Notes: generated by a model not told the origin, from the sequence alone. A DNA stretch of 6,346 nucleotides from JAWVZH01 sp033722295 (GCA_033722295.1 JAWVZH010000158.1:1-6346); one strand, 5' to 3'. Numbered from the stretch's first letter, positions 1 to 6,313 are shown. A program made the numbers and translations.

Positions 1-960
1 GACAGTTACTACACCGGCGAAAACCTTGGGCCTGAGGCAATCTTCACTTACTACCTTAAGGAAGATCTTGAAACCAAGGAGAAGGAACGTCAAAAGAAAG
101 AAGCGGAGGAACAGAAAGAGGGAAAGGATAACAAGTATCCTGATTACGAGACTTATAAAGCAGAAGTGGATGAATTTAAGCCGTCGTCCTTCCTGGTGGT
201 AAGGAACGCCGAGGGAGATGTGATCAGAAAGATCAAGGGATCCACAAAATCGGGTCTACACCGGGTAAAATGGGATTTGCGCTATGCACCCAAGGATCCG
301 ATCAGACTCAGTAAGCCAAACTTTTACAATCCGTTCTCGGGCAAGGATGAAGGAACTCTGGTCAAGCCCGGCAAATATGAAGTTTCTCTGGTCCTCTACG
401 ACGAAGGGGAGTTCACGCACTCCGCCGGACCCGTCGAATTTGAAGTTGTCCCTCTGAACAATACCGTACTTCCAGCGGAGAACAGAGAGGAGAAAGTAGA
501 GTTTCAGCGTGAAGTGGCAGACCTGGCCCGAAGCATTGAAGGTGCTCAGCATTTGCTCCGAGAAATGAGAAACAAGCTTCGTCACATGAGAGTGGCCATT
601 GTCAGGGTAGAGGAGCCCATGGATACTATGAGTGCCCTGGCAAACAAGATCGAGCTGGAATTGAAATTGTTGAACAGGAAGCTCAATGGTGACCGTGTAA
701 AATCGAAGTTGGATATAGACCAACCCATGGCTCCGGCAACAAGGGTAGGATGGGTTGTGTATGAGCAGAAATACAGCACTTCAGAGCCCACAGAAACCCA
801 TCGGCACAGTATAGAGATTGCTAAAGAGGAATTCGAGCCCATCCTGGAAGGATTGAGAAAGGTGGCAAATGGTGATATTCCGGCGTTGGAGAATATGCTC
901 GAAGAAGCGGATGCTCCCTATACTCCGGGAAGAGCTATAAGAATGATGCAGATGGAGTAG
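1..960 (+). CDS. C-terminal part of a VPS10/sortilin-type BNR-repeat (glycosyl hydrolase-like) protein, 5' truncated
   Basis: The frame is open from base 1 to the TAG at 958-960, giving 319 residues with no start inside the window; the GTG at 166 is an internal codon. What is visible is the tail that follows the beta-propeller in the roughly 1000-residue secreted 'VPS10 domain / glycosyl hydrolase' proteins of Bacteroidota. It has an FTYYLKEDL strand (residues 15-23), a highly charged Lys/Glu linker (about 20-45), then a beta-sandwich-like region with GLHRVKWDLRY (85-95) and VKPGKYEVSLVLYD (121-134). A predominantly helical segment follows (about 165-290), and the protein ends with YTPGRAIRMMQ. 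The WDLRY and KPGKYEV motifs are typical of this family. These proteins are usually exported, but the enzymatic activity is unproven and the propeller is missing here. The gene is co-directional with the riboswitch unit but separated from it by 372 nt, so it is probably a separate transcript. Confidence 0.8.
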   Translation, partial: DSYYTGENLGPEAIFTYYLKEDLETKEKERQKKEAEEQKEGKDNKYPDYETYKAEVDEFKPSSFLVVRNAEGDVIRKIKGSTKSGLHRVKWDLRYAPKDPIRLSKPNFYNPFSGKDEGTLVKPGKYEVSLVLYDEGEFTHSAGPVEFEVVPLNNTVLPAENREEKVEFQREVADLARSIEGAQHLLREMRNKLRHMRVAIVRVEEPMDTMSALANKIELELKLLNRKLNGDRVKSKLDIDQPMAPATRVGWVVYEQKYSTSEPTETHRHSIEIAKEEFEPILEGLRKVANGDIPALENMLEEADAPYTPGRAIRMMQME

Positions 961-1099
961 ATCTATCAGTAGCGACCTATGCAAGTGATGAAAGGCTTTT
1001 GTATAGAAGTGATCTATAGAGCTAAAGGGTTTACAATTTTATATGGGTCAATGTTGAGGGTGCATGGTTTATTCATTAAACATCACTACCTTCACACCC
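961..1099. other. Intergenic stretch before the riboswitch, no gene seen
   Basis: No ORF with protein-like composition occurs here. The stretch holds a perfect 6-bp AT-rich inverted repeat (TATAGA at 1002-1007, TCTATA at 1013-1018, 5-nt loop) and a small hairpin (GTTTA at 1067-1071, TAAAC at 1077-1081). Neither is followed by a convincing T-tract, so I do not call a terminator for the upstream gene. The promoter for the riboswitch transcript must lie here, but no good TTTG/TAnnTTTG pair is present; TACAATTT at 1032-1039 is only a partial match. Confidence 0.5.
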
Positions 1100-1260
1100 G
1101 ACCTGGTATTCCCTCCTGGGGAATTTAAAAGGGAATCCGGTGAAAATCCGGAGCAGTCTCCGCTGCTGTAAGTTCTGATAGAATTCAGTATATGGCCACT
1201 GGTAAATTTACTTGCCGGGAAGGCGCTGAATAAGAACGAGCCAGAAGACCTGCCTTGTCA
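1100..1260 (+). promoter_or_regulatory. Cobalamin (adenosylcobalamin/B12) riboswitch aptamer
   Basis: Conserved cobalamin-aptamer elements occur in the right order. After a short 5' hairpin (ATTCCC at 1108-1113, GGGGAAT at 1118-1124) comes TTAAAAGGGAATCCGGTGAA (1125-1144), then ATCCGGAGCAGTCTCCGCTG (1146-1165) ending in the CTGTAAGT element. GCCACTGG (1195-1202) pairs around a GTAAATTTAC hairpin with CCGGGAAGGC (1215-1224). The near-invariant B12 box AGCCAGAAGACCTGCC is at 1239-1254. In this riboswitch class, ligand binding to the folded core lowers expression of downstream cobalamin uptake or synthesis genes. The next gene encodes a BtuB-like receptor, which agrees. The outer boundaries are approximate; GAC at 1100-1102 could pair with GTC at 1257-1259 in the closing stem. 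Confidence 0.96.
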
Positions 1261-1335
1261 ATAATCGTTTATACTTCCGGAGCAGAGGTCGGCGATCTTA
1301 CCAAAGACTTTCCTTATATCCGCTGAGAGTGGATG
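1261..1335 (+). promoter_or_regulatory. Probable expression platform of the B12 riboswitch, with a start-codon hairpin
   Basis: This stretch links the B12 box to the first ATG of the receptor gene. Two things are visible. First, TCCGGAGCAG at 1276-1285 is an exact copy of the aptamer strand at 1147-1156, and it is followed by AGGTC (1286-1290), which is complementary to GACCT (1247-1251) in the B12 box. Second, ATCCGCT (1318-1324) and AGTGGAT (1328-1334) form a 7-bp stem (one G-U pair) with a GAG loop, which would bury the first two bases of the ATG at 1333. No long U-tract follows, so a translational switch seems more likely than an intrinsic terminator. This is inferred by eye, without energy calculation. 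Confidence 0.45.
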
Positions 1336-3264
1336 AGTTTTGTCGTACGGATAGATCCCGGTTGCCGGATTCAACAGGACGACGTGCTCTATAGGTTACA
1401 GATCATATGGCTGATTATTATAGCTCCCTTGCAGGACCTCATTGGGCAGGCCGATTCCGTCATCTTATTACCACAAGTAACTGTTGTGCCCGGTGCTTCG
1501 CTCACGACATCTACCGGCAGCATTATGGAGACCAGGGTGGACACCGGTATTTTAGATCAAATGCCGACATCTCTTGATCAGTGGTTGAGTGATGACGGAC
1601 TGACCTATATTAAGAGTTACGGTCTTGGAAGTATTGCCACACTATCACTCCGAGGTGGAGCTGCGCAGCATACAGCCATACTTTGGAATGGGTTGCCGCT
1701 GACAAATCCAATGCTGGGTCAGATGGACCTTTCTCTGCTTCCTCTTGGACTTACTGACAGAGCTCAACTGGTGAAAGGCGGTGTCGCGTCACACTGGGGT
1801 AGTGGTGCAGTGGATGGCGCGATCAGGATGGACAACATGATTGGATTTGGAAAAGGCCTTAAATACAGATTAACCGGAAACCTTGGTAGTTGGAAAAGGT
1901 CCGAAGGGTCATCAGAGATACATTGGAGTCAGGAAAAATTGTCGACGACGACACGCTTGTTCTATAGATCAGCAAAGAATAATTTTAAATATACTCCTGG
2001 TCCCGGTCTTCCTGAGGAGCAACTTGAAAATGCACAAATAGAAAATTTCGGTGTGCTGCAGAGCCTGGGCTTAAAATTTGATGACAAGAACATTCTATCG
2101 GCATATGTATGGTGGCAGGATAGTGACAGGGGGATACCCGCTACGCTCCGACAGGATCAAAGCATGGCCACTCAGAAGGACAACGCGTTCCGAACAATGA
2201 TGGAATTCAGATCTTATTGGGATAATAATGTAAGTCAGTTGAAATTGGGGCATTTTAGAGAGTCATTGGACTACAGGGACCCACTCATCAACCTGAGCTC
2301 AAGAAGTAATTTTAATACTACGCTAGTTCAACTCACTCAACAGTTCAATTATCCGGGACCATGGCAATTCGGTGTGGATTTCAGGTTTCGTCATACCTCT
2401 GCATATATTGAAAATTATGGCCGGGATGTCAATGAAATTCAGTGGACCGCATCAGGCCATGTAACCTACCATAATGAAAATTTGAGATCTGAAATAAGAG
2501 CAAGACAAGGTTTTTTCGAGAATAGAATAATACCGATCATGCCATCTTTAGGGCTTGAGTTCGAAGTGAACGATTGGCTGGAATTAAGATCTCGAATATC
2601 CAGAAATTACAGGGTCCCGACGTTGAATGACAGATACTGGCAACCTGGCGGCAACCAGGATCTGTTGCCCGAGGAGGGTTGGTCGGAGGAGATAAGTGTC
2701 ATAATGAACTGGAATGCCATTGATATGTCGTCAAATGTTGAGGTCTCCTTATTCAATAAGAATCTTGAAAACTGGATAGTGTGGACACCCATAACTGGTC
2801 GACCTTACTGGGGTGCTTCCAACCTGGCTCGAGTATGGAGCAGGGGGGTAGAATCGTCTGTATCATTTAGAAAAAGATGGGTCGACCTTGTAACTGAAGT
2901 TAAGGGTAATCTAAACTACATCAGATCAACGAATCAAGAGCGGATCGATCAACCTATAATTGAGGAAGGGCAACGACTTTTCTACGTACCTGAGTGGACA
3001 GGAAATCTGTCTGCAAAAATTATTTACGATGAATTTGAATTTGAATATCAGCACAATTGGACGGATGAGGTGCTTGGTATTAATCAACGCGTCAGCAGCT
3101 TTCAGGTGGGCTGTGTCAGATCGGGCTACTGTATGAAGTTTGAAGATCTGTCATTCACTGTCTTTGGTGAAGTTGATAATGTATGGAATGCAGATTATTT
3201 CATAGTAGAGGGCAGGCCGATGCCTGGCAGAAATTTTCAAATAGGAGTATCAATTAAAAATTAA
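1333..3264 (+). CDS. btuB: BtuB-like TonB-dependent outer-membrane receptor for cobalamin/cobamides
   Basis: A 643-residue protein, within the usual size range for a BtuB-type receptor without a carboxypeptidase-like N-terminal extension. The plug domain is clear: SYGLGSIATLSLRGG (95-109), TAILWNGLPLTNP (114-126) and LVKGGVASHWGSGAVDGAIR (146-165), matching the usual RGG, LWNG and GSGAV-GAI positions. From about 175 the sequence alternates polar and hydrophobic strands as in a 22-strand barrel. The receptor would import cobamides across the outer membrane using TonB energy. The substrate is inferred from the B12 riboswitch directly upstream. Start: ATG 1333 is the first in frame after a stop at 1324-1326, but the first 17 residues look non-signal-like. 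GTG 1384 would give a better signal peptide (hydrophobic IIWLIIIAPL, then IGQA before DSV). The last residue is Asn rather than the aromatic residue usual for outer-membrane barrels. Confidence 0.9.
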   Translation: MSFVVRIDPGCRIQQDDVLYRLQIIWLIIIAPLQDLIGQADSVILLPQVTVVPGASLTTSTGSIMETRVDTGILDQMPTSLDQWLSDDGLTYIKSYGLGSIATLSLRGGAAQHTAILWNGLPLTNPMLGQMDLSLLPLGLTDRAQLVKGGVASHWGSGAVDGAIRMDNMIGFGKGLKYRLTGNLGSWKRSEGSSEIHWSQEKLSTTTRLFYRSAKNNFKYTPGPGLPEEQLENAQIENFGVLQSLGLKFDDKNILSAYVWWQDSDRGIPATLRQDQSMATQKDNAFRTMMEFRSYWDNNVSQLKLGHFRESLDYRDPLINLSSRSNFNTTLVQLTQQFNYPGPWQFGVDFRFRHTSAYIENYGRDVNEIQWTASGHVTYHNENLRSEIRARQGFFENRIIPIMPSLGLEFEVNDWLELRSRISRNYRVPTLNDRYWQPGGNQDLLPEEGWSEEISVIMNWNAIDMSSNVEVSLFNKNLENWIVWTPITGRPYWGASNLARVWSRGVESSVSFRKRWVDLVTEVKGNLNYIRSTNQERIDQPIIEEGQRLFYVPEWTGNLSAKIIYDEFEFEYQHNWTDEVLGINQRVSSFQVGCVRSGYCMKFEDLSFTVFGEVDNVWNADYFIVEGRPMPGRNFQIGVSIKN

Positions 3265-3268
3265 AATT

Positions 3269-4237
3269 ATGATAAGGTATATATTTTTTCTGTTGATCGT
3301 ATCGCAAAGTTTTGTTAGTGCTCAGACTGTGGCAGATTTTGAAAGCTTCGACCTTGAAAGAGATACATTCCTCAATGGTTCTGAAGGACAGGACTTCTAC
3401 CGAAGTGGCAATGTTGCACTCAAAGTCGACTTTGATGACGAATTCAATTTGTGGTCAGGATTTTCCATTTCAACAATGACAGATACGATGACCCCGGGAT
3501 TTACAAACCAATATTCATGCATCAGTGGATCCGGAGTGAATGAAAGTAAAACCTATTCTACCGCTTTCATCTTTGACAATGCGATTTTACTGACTGAGGG
3601 TGAAGCTGCTGGTAAACCTGTCCTGGGCTGCTATATCAACAATGCGACCTATCCGTATCTGAGTATGCGCGACGGCGATCAATTCGCCAAAAAGTTCGGT
3701 GGGCCAACAGGTGATGACCCTGATTTTTTTAGAATAAAAATTCAAAAATATTACAACGGGAGGTTGCATGACGACAGTGTTGTTGTATATCTGGCCGACT
3801 TTAGATTTGATAATAATGAGGAGGACTTCATATTGGACGAATGGAGATTTGTCGATCTGAAATCACTGGGGCCGGTGGACAGCTTGAGTTTTACACTCGC
3901 CTCTTCTGACGTAGGTGCATTTGGAATAAACACACCGACATATTTTTGCATAGACAATATTATTACATCCGATATGACCAGCCCTGTGGATCAGACAATG
4001 GCAGACCATTTAAGTGTCGGGCCTAATCCATTCATAGACCATTTACGGATAGAAGGACTCAGAGTAGAAACGAATTACCGTCTTTATGATCTGCAAGGTC
4101 GTATGGTCTCTTACGGCACTATCAGTCCTGAAAATGATCTTATTTTTCCTCATAAATTGAATAATGGAATATTCAGACTCTCTTTGGAGAATGAGTACGG
4201 CAAGTTTTTCTACAGCATCCTAAGGATGGCCAATTAG
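3269..4237 (+). CDS. Secreted DUF4465 protein with T9SS C-terminal sorting domain, probable BtuB partner (BtuH-like)
   Basis: A 322-residue protein starting 4 nt after the receptor stop, so almost certainly in the same riboswitch-controlled transcript. Residues 1-18 form an ordinary signal peptide (YIFFLLIVSQSF, then VSA before Gln19) with no lipobox Cys. Residues about 20-232 match DUF4465: WSGFSISTMTDTMTPGFTNQ (62-81), YLSMRDGDQFAKKFGG (130-145), DDPDFFRI (149-156), VYLADFRF (173-180), WRFVDLKSLG (192-201) and NTPTYFCIDNI (221-231). Residues about 249-322 are a type A T9SS sorting domain, starting LSVGPNPFIDHLRI and containing YDLQGRMV and NNGIFRLSL. It should therefore be exported by T9SS and held at or released from the surface. 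DUF4465 genes are commonly found next to btuB in Bacteroidota. From memory, the Bacteroides cobamide-binding lipoproteins called BtuH are related; that link should be confirmed. Cysteines are at 84, 121 and 227. Confidence 0.88.
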   Translation: MIRYIFFLLIVSQSFVSAQTVADFESFDLERDTFLNGSEGQDFYRSGNVALKVDFDDEFNLWSGFSISTMTDTMTPGFTNQYSCISGSGVNESKTYSTAFIFDNAILLTEGEAAGKPVLGCYINNATYPYLSMRDGDQFAKKFGGPTGDDPDFFRIKIQKYYNGRLHDDSVVVYLADFRFDNNEEDFILDEWRFVDLKSLGPVDSLSFTLASSDVGAFGINTPTYFCIDNIITSDMTSPVDQTMADHLSVGPNPFIDHLRIEGLRVETNYRLYDLQGRMVSYGTISPENDLIFPHKLNNGIFRLSLENEYGKFFYSILRMAN

Positions 4238-4845
4238 AAGATGTAAAATAGGATGCCGCTTACGATAAGGGCAATCCCGGATATGATGCCAGAATTGTGT
4301 TCTATTTTATGCCAATTGGTCTTCAGGAGCCCTCTGTAGACAATTATTATCCACACCGACATGCCAAGTATGGTAAGGCAGGCGTAAATAAGGGAAATTA
4401 GTAGTATCAAAGACCAGCCATAGACGCCTGCAGCGAAGTACAACGAAGTTATTTCAAGGCATGGTGAAAAGAACATGGCCAGTACAAGCAAACCGATTAT
4501 TCTGGATGTGGACATCCCTTTTTTTATTCCTGGATGAATGTGAAAGTGTTTATGGCGATGATGTTGCCAAATAAACCAGGCACCCATAAAGATCAGAACA
4601 ACGGGTGCTATGATATTCATCAGTTTTCCTGTTGTCTGGTCGAGGGTATAACCCAGAAGACCGAGAGCTATGCCGATACCCACTGTTGAGATTACATGAG
4701 CAAGTGCCGCCCAGAATGTGGTGATAAGTGTTTTGGGAAGTCCCCATTTCTCCTTAGTGCTGATCGCCAGTATCGGTAACCAATGGTTTGGTATTATAGC
4801 ATGAAAGAGACTGATCACAATACTGCTGACGAGAATGGTATTCAT
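4234..4845 (-). CDS. Small polytopic membrane protein with His-rich loop, NicO-like; possible nickel/cobalt transporter
   Basis: A 203-residue protein with about six hydrophobic segments (roughly 3-19, 41-66, 75-93, 116-140, 143-170, 186-203). TM1 carries SLFHAIIPNHWLPI (12-25), a His/Asn-His pattern like the metal-binding HX4DH-type motif of nickel/cobalt permeases. A cytoplasmic or periplasmic loop holds HHRHKHFHIH (95-104), and FFSPCLEI lies at 125-132. These are features of the NicO/RcnA-like group within the larger LysE/TauE/DsbD-like superfamily. The direction of transport and the metal cannot be read from the sequence. It runs convergent to the DUF4465 gene, with stop codons sharing bases 4235-4236. 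Being next to a B12-uptake unit makes cobalt a reasonable guess, but it lies on the opposite strand and no riboswitch is seen upstream. Start ATG at 4845-4843; no clear ribosome-binding site. Confidence 0.7.
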   Translation of the reverse strand: MNTILVSSIVISLFHAIIPNHWLPILAISTKEKWGLPKTLITTFWAALAHVISTVGIGIALGLLGYTLDQTTGKLMNIIAPVVLIFMGAWFIWQHHRHKHFHIHPGIKKGMSTSRIIGLLVLAMFFSPCLEITSLYFAAGVYGWSLILLISLIYACLTILGMSVWIIIVYRGLLKTNWHKIEHNSGIISGIALIVSGILFYIF

Positions 4846-5030
4846 AGTACGGAATAAGAGGTAAAGGTCGTCAATTTCTTGATCCCGGGATTTTTAATCA
4901 AGGGAAAGTTTTTAAGAATGGCAAAGGAAACGACCAGAACTGGTGATGTCGAAAATTTTGGACAGGATCATTTTCATGGGGTTGGGAGTATCCCGACAAG
5001 TAATGCCGGGACGCCCGTATGCCCCTTGAG
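4846..5030. other. Intergenic region between the NicO-like gene and tRNA-Pro
   Basis: No gene is seen. It should hold the promoter of the NicO-like gene on the minus strand, but no convincing -33/-7 pair is visible. A 10-bp perfect palindrome ATCCCGGGAT is at 4882-4891, with TTGAT (4879-4883) and ATCAA (4897-4901) as an outer imperfect arm. Near the tRNA 3' end, TCCCG (4991-4995) can pair with CGGGA (5007-5011), or alternatively CGGG (5007-5010) with CCCG (5014-5017). Neither is followed by a T-tract on the minus strand, so a tRNA terminator is not proven. Confidence 0.4.
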
Positions 5031-5104
5031 TCGGGATGACAGGATTTGAACCTGCGACCGCACGGCCCCCAGCCGTGTGCGCTACCGGACTGCGCTACAT
5101 CCCG
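5031..5104 (-). tRNA. tRNA-Pro (anticodon GGG)
   Basis: Read on the minus strand, the 74 nt fold into a complete cloverleaf. The acceptor stem CGGGATG pairs with CATCCCG, the D arm is GCGC/GCGC with a 9-nt loop, and the anticodon stem is CACGG/CCGTG with loop CTGGGGG, giving anticodon GGG. The variable region is CGGTC, and the T arm GCAGG/CCTGT (one G-U pair) has loop TTCAAAT. The discriminator base is A and the CCA end is not encoded. GGG reads proline codons CCC and CCU. It lies in the same direction as the genes on either side, with a -7 promoter box just upstream. Confidence 0.97.
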
Positions 5105-5129
5105 AATTGTGCTAATTTTTCAAGGGAGG

Positions 5130-5137
5130 CAAATATA
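5130..5137 (-). promoter_or_regulatory. Bacteroidota-type -7 promoter box for tRNA-Pro
   Basis: On the minus strand this reads TATATTTG, an exact match to the Bacteroidota housekeeping -7 consensus TAnnTTTG. It lies 25 nt before the mature tRNA 5' end, which would give a leader of about 15-20 nt. No good TTTG -33 element is found at the normal spacing. The position fits tRNA-Pro being transcribed on its own rather than only by read-through from the fixH unit. Confidence 0.5.
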
Positions 5138-5174
5138 CCAAAATTGTACATGTTAGTTTTATACCCGGAGCCTG

Positions 5175-5873
5175 CTAATGGCAAAGAACACGCCATCCCA
5201 TCTCTTTGAGGACACTCAGATCCATAGGTATATCCACACATAGACCGCGCCACAGGAATATTAATCCCAAAATGGCCAACGAAACAGGGATGAGTTTTTG
5301 AAGATGAGGTCTTATATCAAATATTTTTCTGCTTTGAATGAATGCCAGTAGGACGAATATCGGCACAGTACCAAGTCCAAATGCCATCATATATAACATA
5401 CTGTCCATGACGGTAGGACGTCCGAGTGCGGCAGCCATGGCCATGTAGACCATACCACATGGAATGAGCCCGTTCAATATGCCGAGGGATACAAGGCGAG
5501 TTCGGCTCTCGGCACGGATCGCATTGTAGAACAAATTCTGAATACGCAATGAGATCTGATCAAACACTGGAATACGAATGCTGAGATGATTTCTCAGGGA
5601 CAGAACACAGGCAATGAGGAATATTATTCCGACCAAAACAGAGATCCACTGCTGTGCCATGGTGATCTGCAATCCAGCACCTAAAACCCCGGGGATCAGG
5701 CCAAGGAAACCATAAGCGAGAATACGTGAGGTATGATATGTGCTTATATTCATTACAGTGCTGACAGCTCTGTTACTTTGCATAGGAATAGCAGTGACCA
5801 GTGGCCCACACATGCCCAGGCAATGGAGGCTACCCAAAAAGCCCAAAGTCAATGCTGTCCACAATGGAATCAT
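5175..5873 (-). CDS. TauE/SafE-like (DsbD_2-type) membrane protein of the cbb3-oxidase assembly cluster
   Basis: I set the start at ATG 5873-5871, which overlaps the fixH stop as ATGA, giving 232 residues. A longer ORF reaching to 5939 would add 22 charged residues that are only fixH read in another frame. TM1 contains GSLHCLGMCGP (14-24), with Cys18 and Cys22, and a later segment has GLIPCGMVY (135-143), with Cys139. This HC-x3-C plus IPCG pattern marks the 'sulfite exporter TauE/SafE / cytochrome c biogenesis transmembrane' (DsbD_2) group. About six hydrophobic segments are present, with a basic loop around 94-127. It commonly follows ccoG and fixH in Bacteroidota and is believed to help cbb3 oxidase maturation, possibly through copper or thiol redox handling. 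The sulfite-export name is an annotation habit, not evidence. The last gene of the cluster within this window. Confidence 0.82.
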   Translation of the reverse strand: MIPLWTALTLGFLGSLHCLGMCGPLVTAIPMQSNRAVSTVMNISTYHTSRILAYGFLGLIPGVLGAGLQITMAQQWISVLVGIIFLIACVLSLRNHLSIRIPVFDQISLRIQNLFYNAIRAESRTRLVSLGILNGLIPCGMVYMAMAAALGRPTVMDSMLYMMAFGLGTVPIFVLLAFIQSRKIFDIRPHLQKLIPVSLAILGLIFLWRGLCVDIPMDLSVLKEMGWRVLCH

Positions 5874-6310
5874 ATCATAATGGAGTTTTCCATGTAAAAA
5901 GGCACGCCATCTCCTTTCCAGGTGAGTTGTATCTTCCATCTTCCGGGCTTTAATCCCTGAGTGGAGATTTTCATAACCCCTTTTGAAAGGTCTATTTCAT
6001 AGGACCTATCTGCATATTTATCGCTTGGACGATACATTTTGACAGTGCCGTCGACCTGTTTCCAATTGTTATTGAAATCAATGTTTATGGTTTGGCTTTT
6101 ATTGTAAACCTGGATGCTCGGAGGTGTTGATAATTTTTCAGCATTAGCCCGGCTTTGCCTGAAAGATTCATAGGCAATATCTGCGTCGTAATACTGCTCT
6201 TGAACAAGGTCAACACCCATAATGCTGGATTTTACAACAGCCGCTACCATGATCACGACAAACAAACTATAGAAGATCGCTATGCCCCATCCCCAGTTCA
6301 GTTTAAACAT
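5870..6310 (-). CDS. fixH: FixH/CcoH family cbb3-type cytochrome oxidase assembly protein
   Basis: A 146-residue protein with one N-terminal membrane anchor (about 7-28, WGIAIFYSLFVVIMVAAVV) and an extracytoplasmic beta domain. Visible family features are DLVQEQYYDADIAYESF (34-50), a short helical linker, and the C-terminal KPGRWKIQLTWKGDGVPFYME (121-141), all typical of Bacteroidota FixH. In bacteria with cbb3 oxidase, FixH/CcoH associates with the CcoNOP complex and stabilises its assembly. It begins 3 nt after the stop of the upstream partial gene and ends in an ATGA overlap with the next gene, so it is surely co-transcribed and probably translationally coupled. The start ATG at 6310-6308 sits directly before the membrane anchor and needs no change. 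Confidence 0.92.
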   Translation of the reverse strand: MFKLNWGWGIAIFYSLFVVIMVAAVVKSSIMGVDLVQEQYYDADIAYESFRQSRANAEKLSTPPSIQVYNKSQTINIDFNNNWKQVDGTVKMYRPSDKYADRSYEIDLSKGVMKISTQGLKPGRWKIQLTWKGDGVPFYMENSIMI

Positions 6311-6313
6311 CTC

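Noticed and set aside
166..168. GTG at 166 as the start of the first gene
   Set aside because: The frame is open to base 1 and the upstream residues continue the same protein family, so this is an internal Val codon.
256..723. Minus-strand ORF of 155 codons opposite the first gene
   Set aside because: It is antisense to a well-supported family member and has no recognisable domain; the same reasoning applies to the other small overlapping ORFs at 582-984, 2607-2792, 3587-3957 and 4550-4747.
4215..4256. 8-bp inverted repeat GCATCCTA/TAGGATGC around the convergent stop codons, as a bidirectional terminator
   Set aside because: The loop is 26 nt, no T-tract follows on either strand, and several 8-bp inverted repeats at this spacing are expected by chance in 6.3 kb.
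4882..4891. Palindrome ATCCCGGGAT upstream of the NicO-like gene as a metal-regulator operator
   Set aside because: About six 10-bp palindromes are expected by chance in this window, there is only one copy, and it matches no operator I recognise.
4846..4960. A second cobalamin or NiCo riboswitch ahead of the NicO-like gene
   Set aside because: No B12 box, no CTGTAA core and no NiCo-type four-way junction motifs could be found on the minus strand here.
4985..5037. ATCCCGA (4990-4996) against TCGGGAT (5031-5037) at the tRNA 3' end as an attachment site or tRNA remnant
   Set aside because: The match is only 7 bp and inverted; an integration scar would be a longer direct repeat of the tRNA 3' end, and no integrase is nearby.
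5874..5939. 22-residue N-terminal extension of the TauE/SafE-like protein from an ATG at 5939
   Set aside because: It lies inside fixH in another frame, is charged rather than hydrophobic, and the ATG at 5873 forms a standard ATGA overlap directly before TM1.
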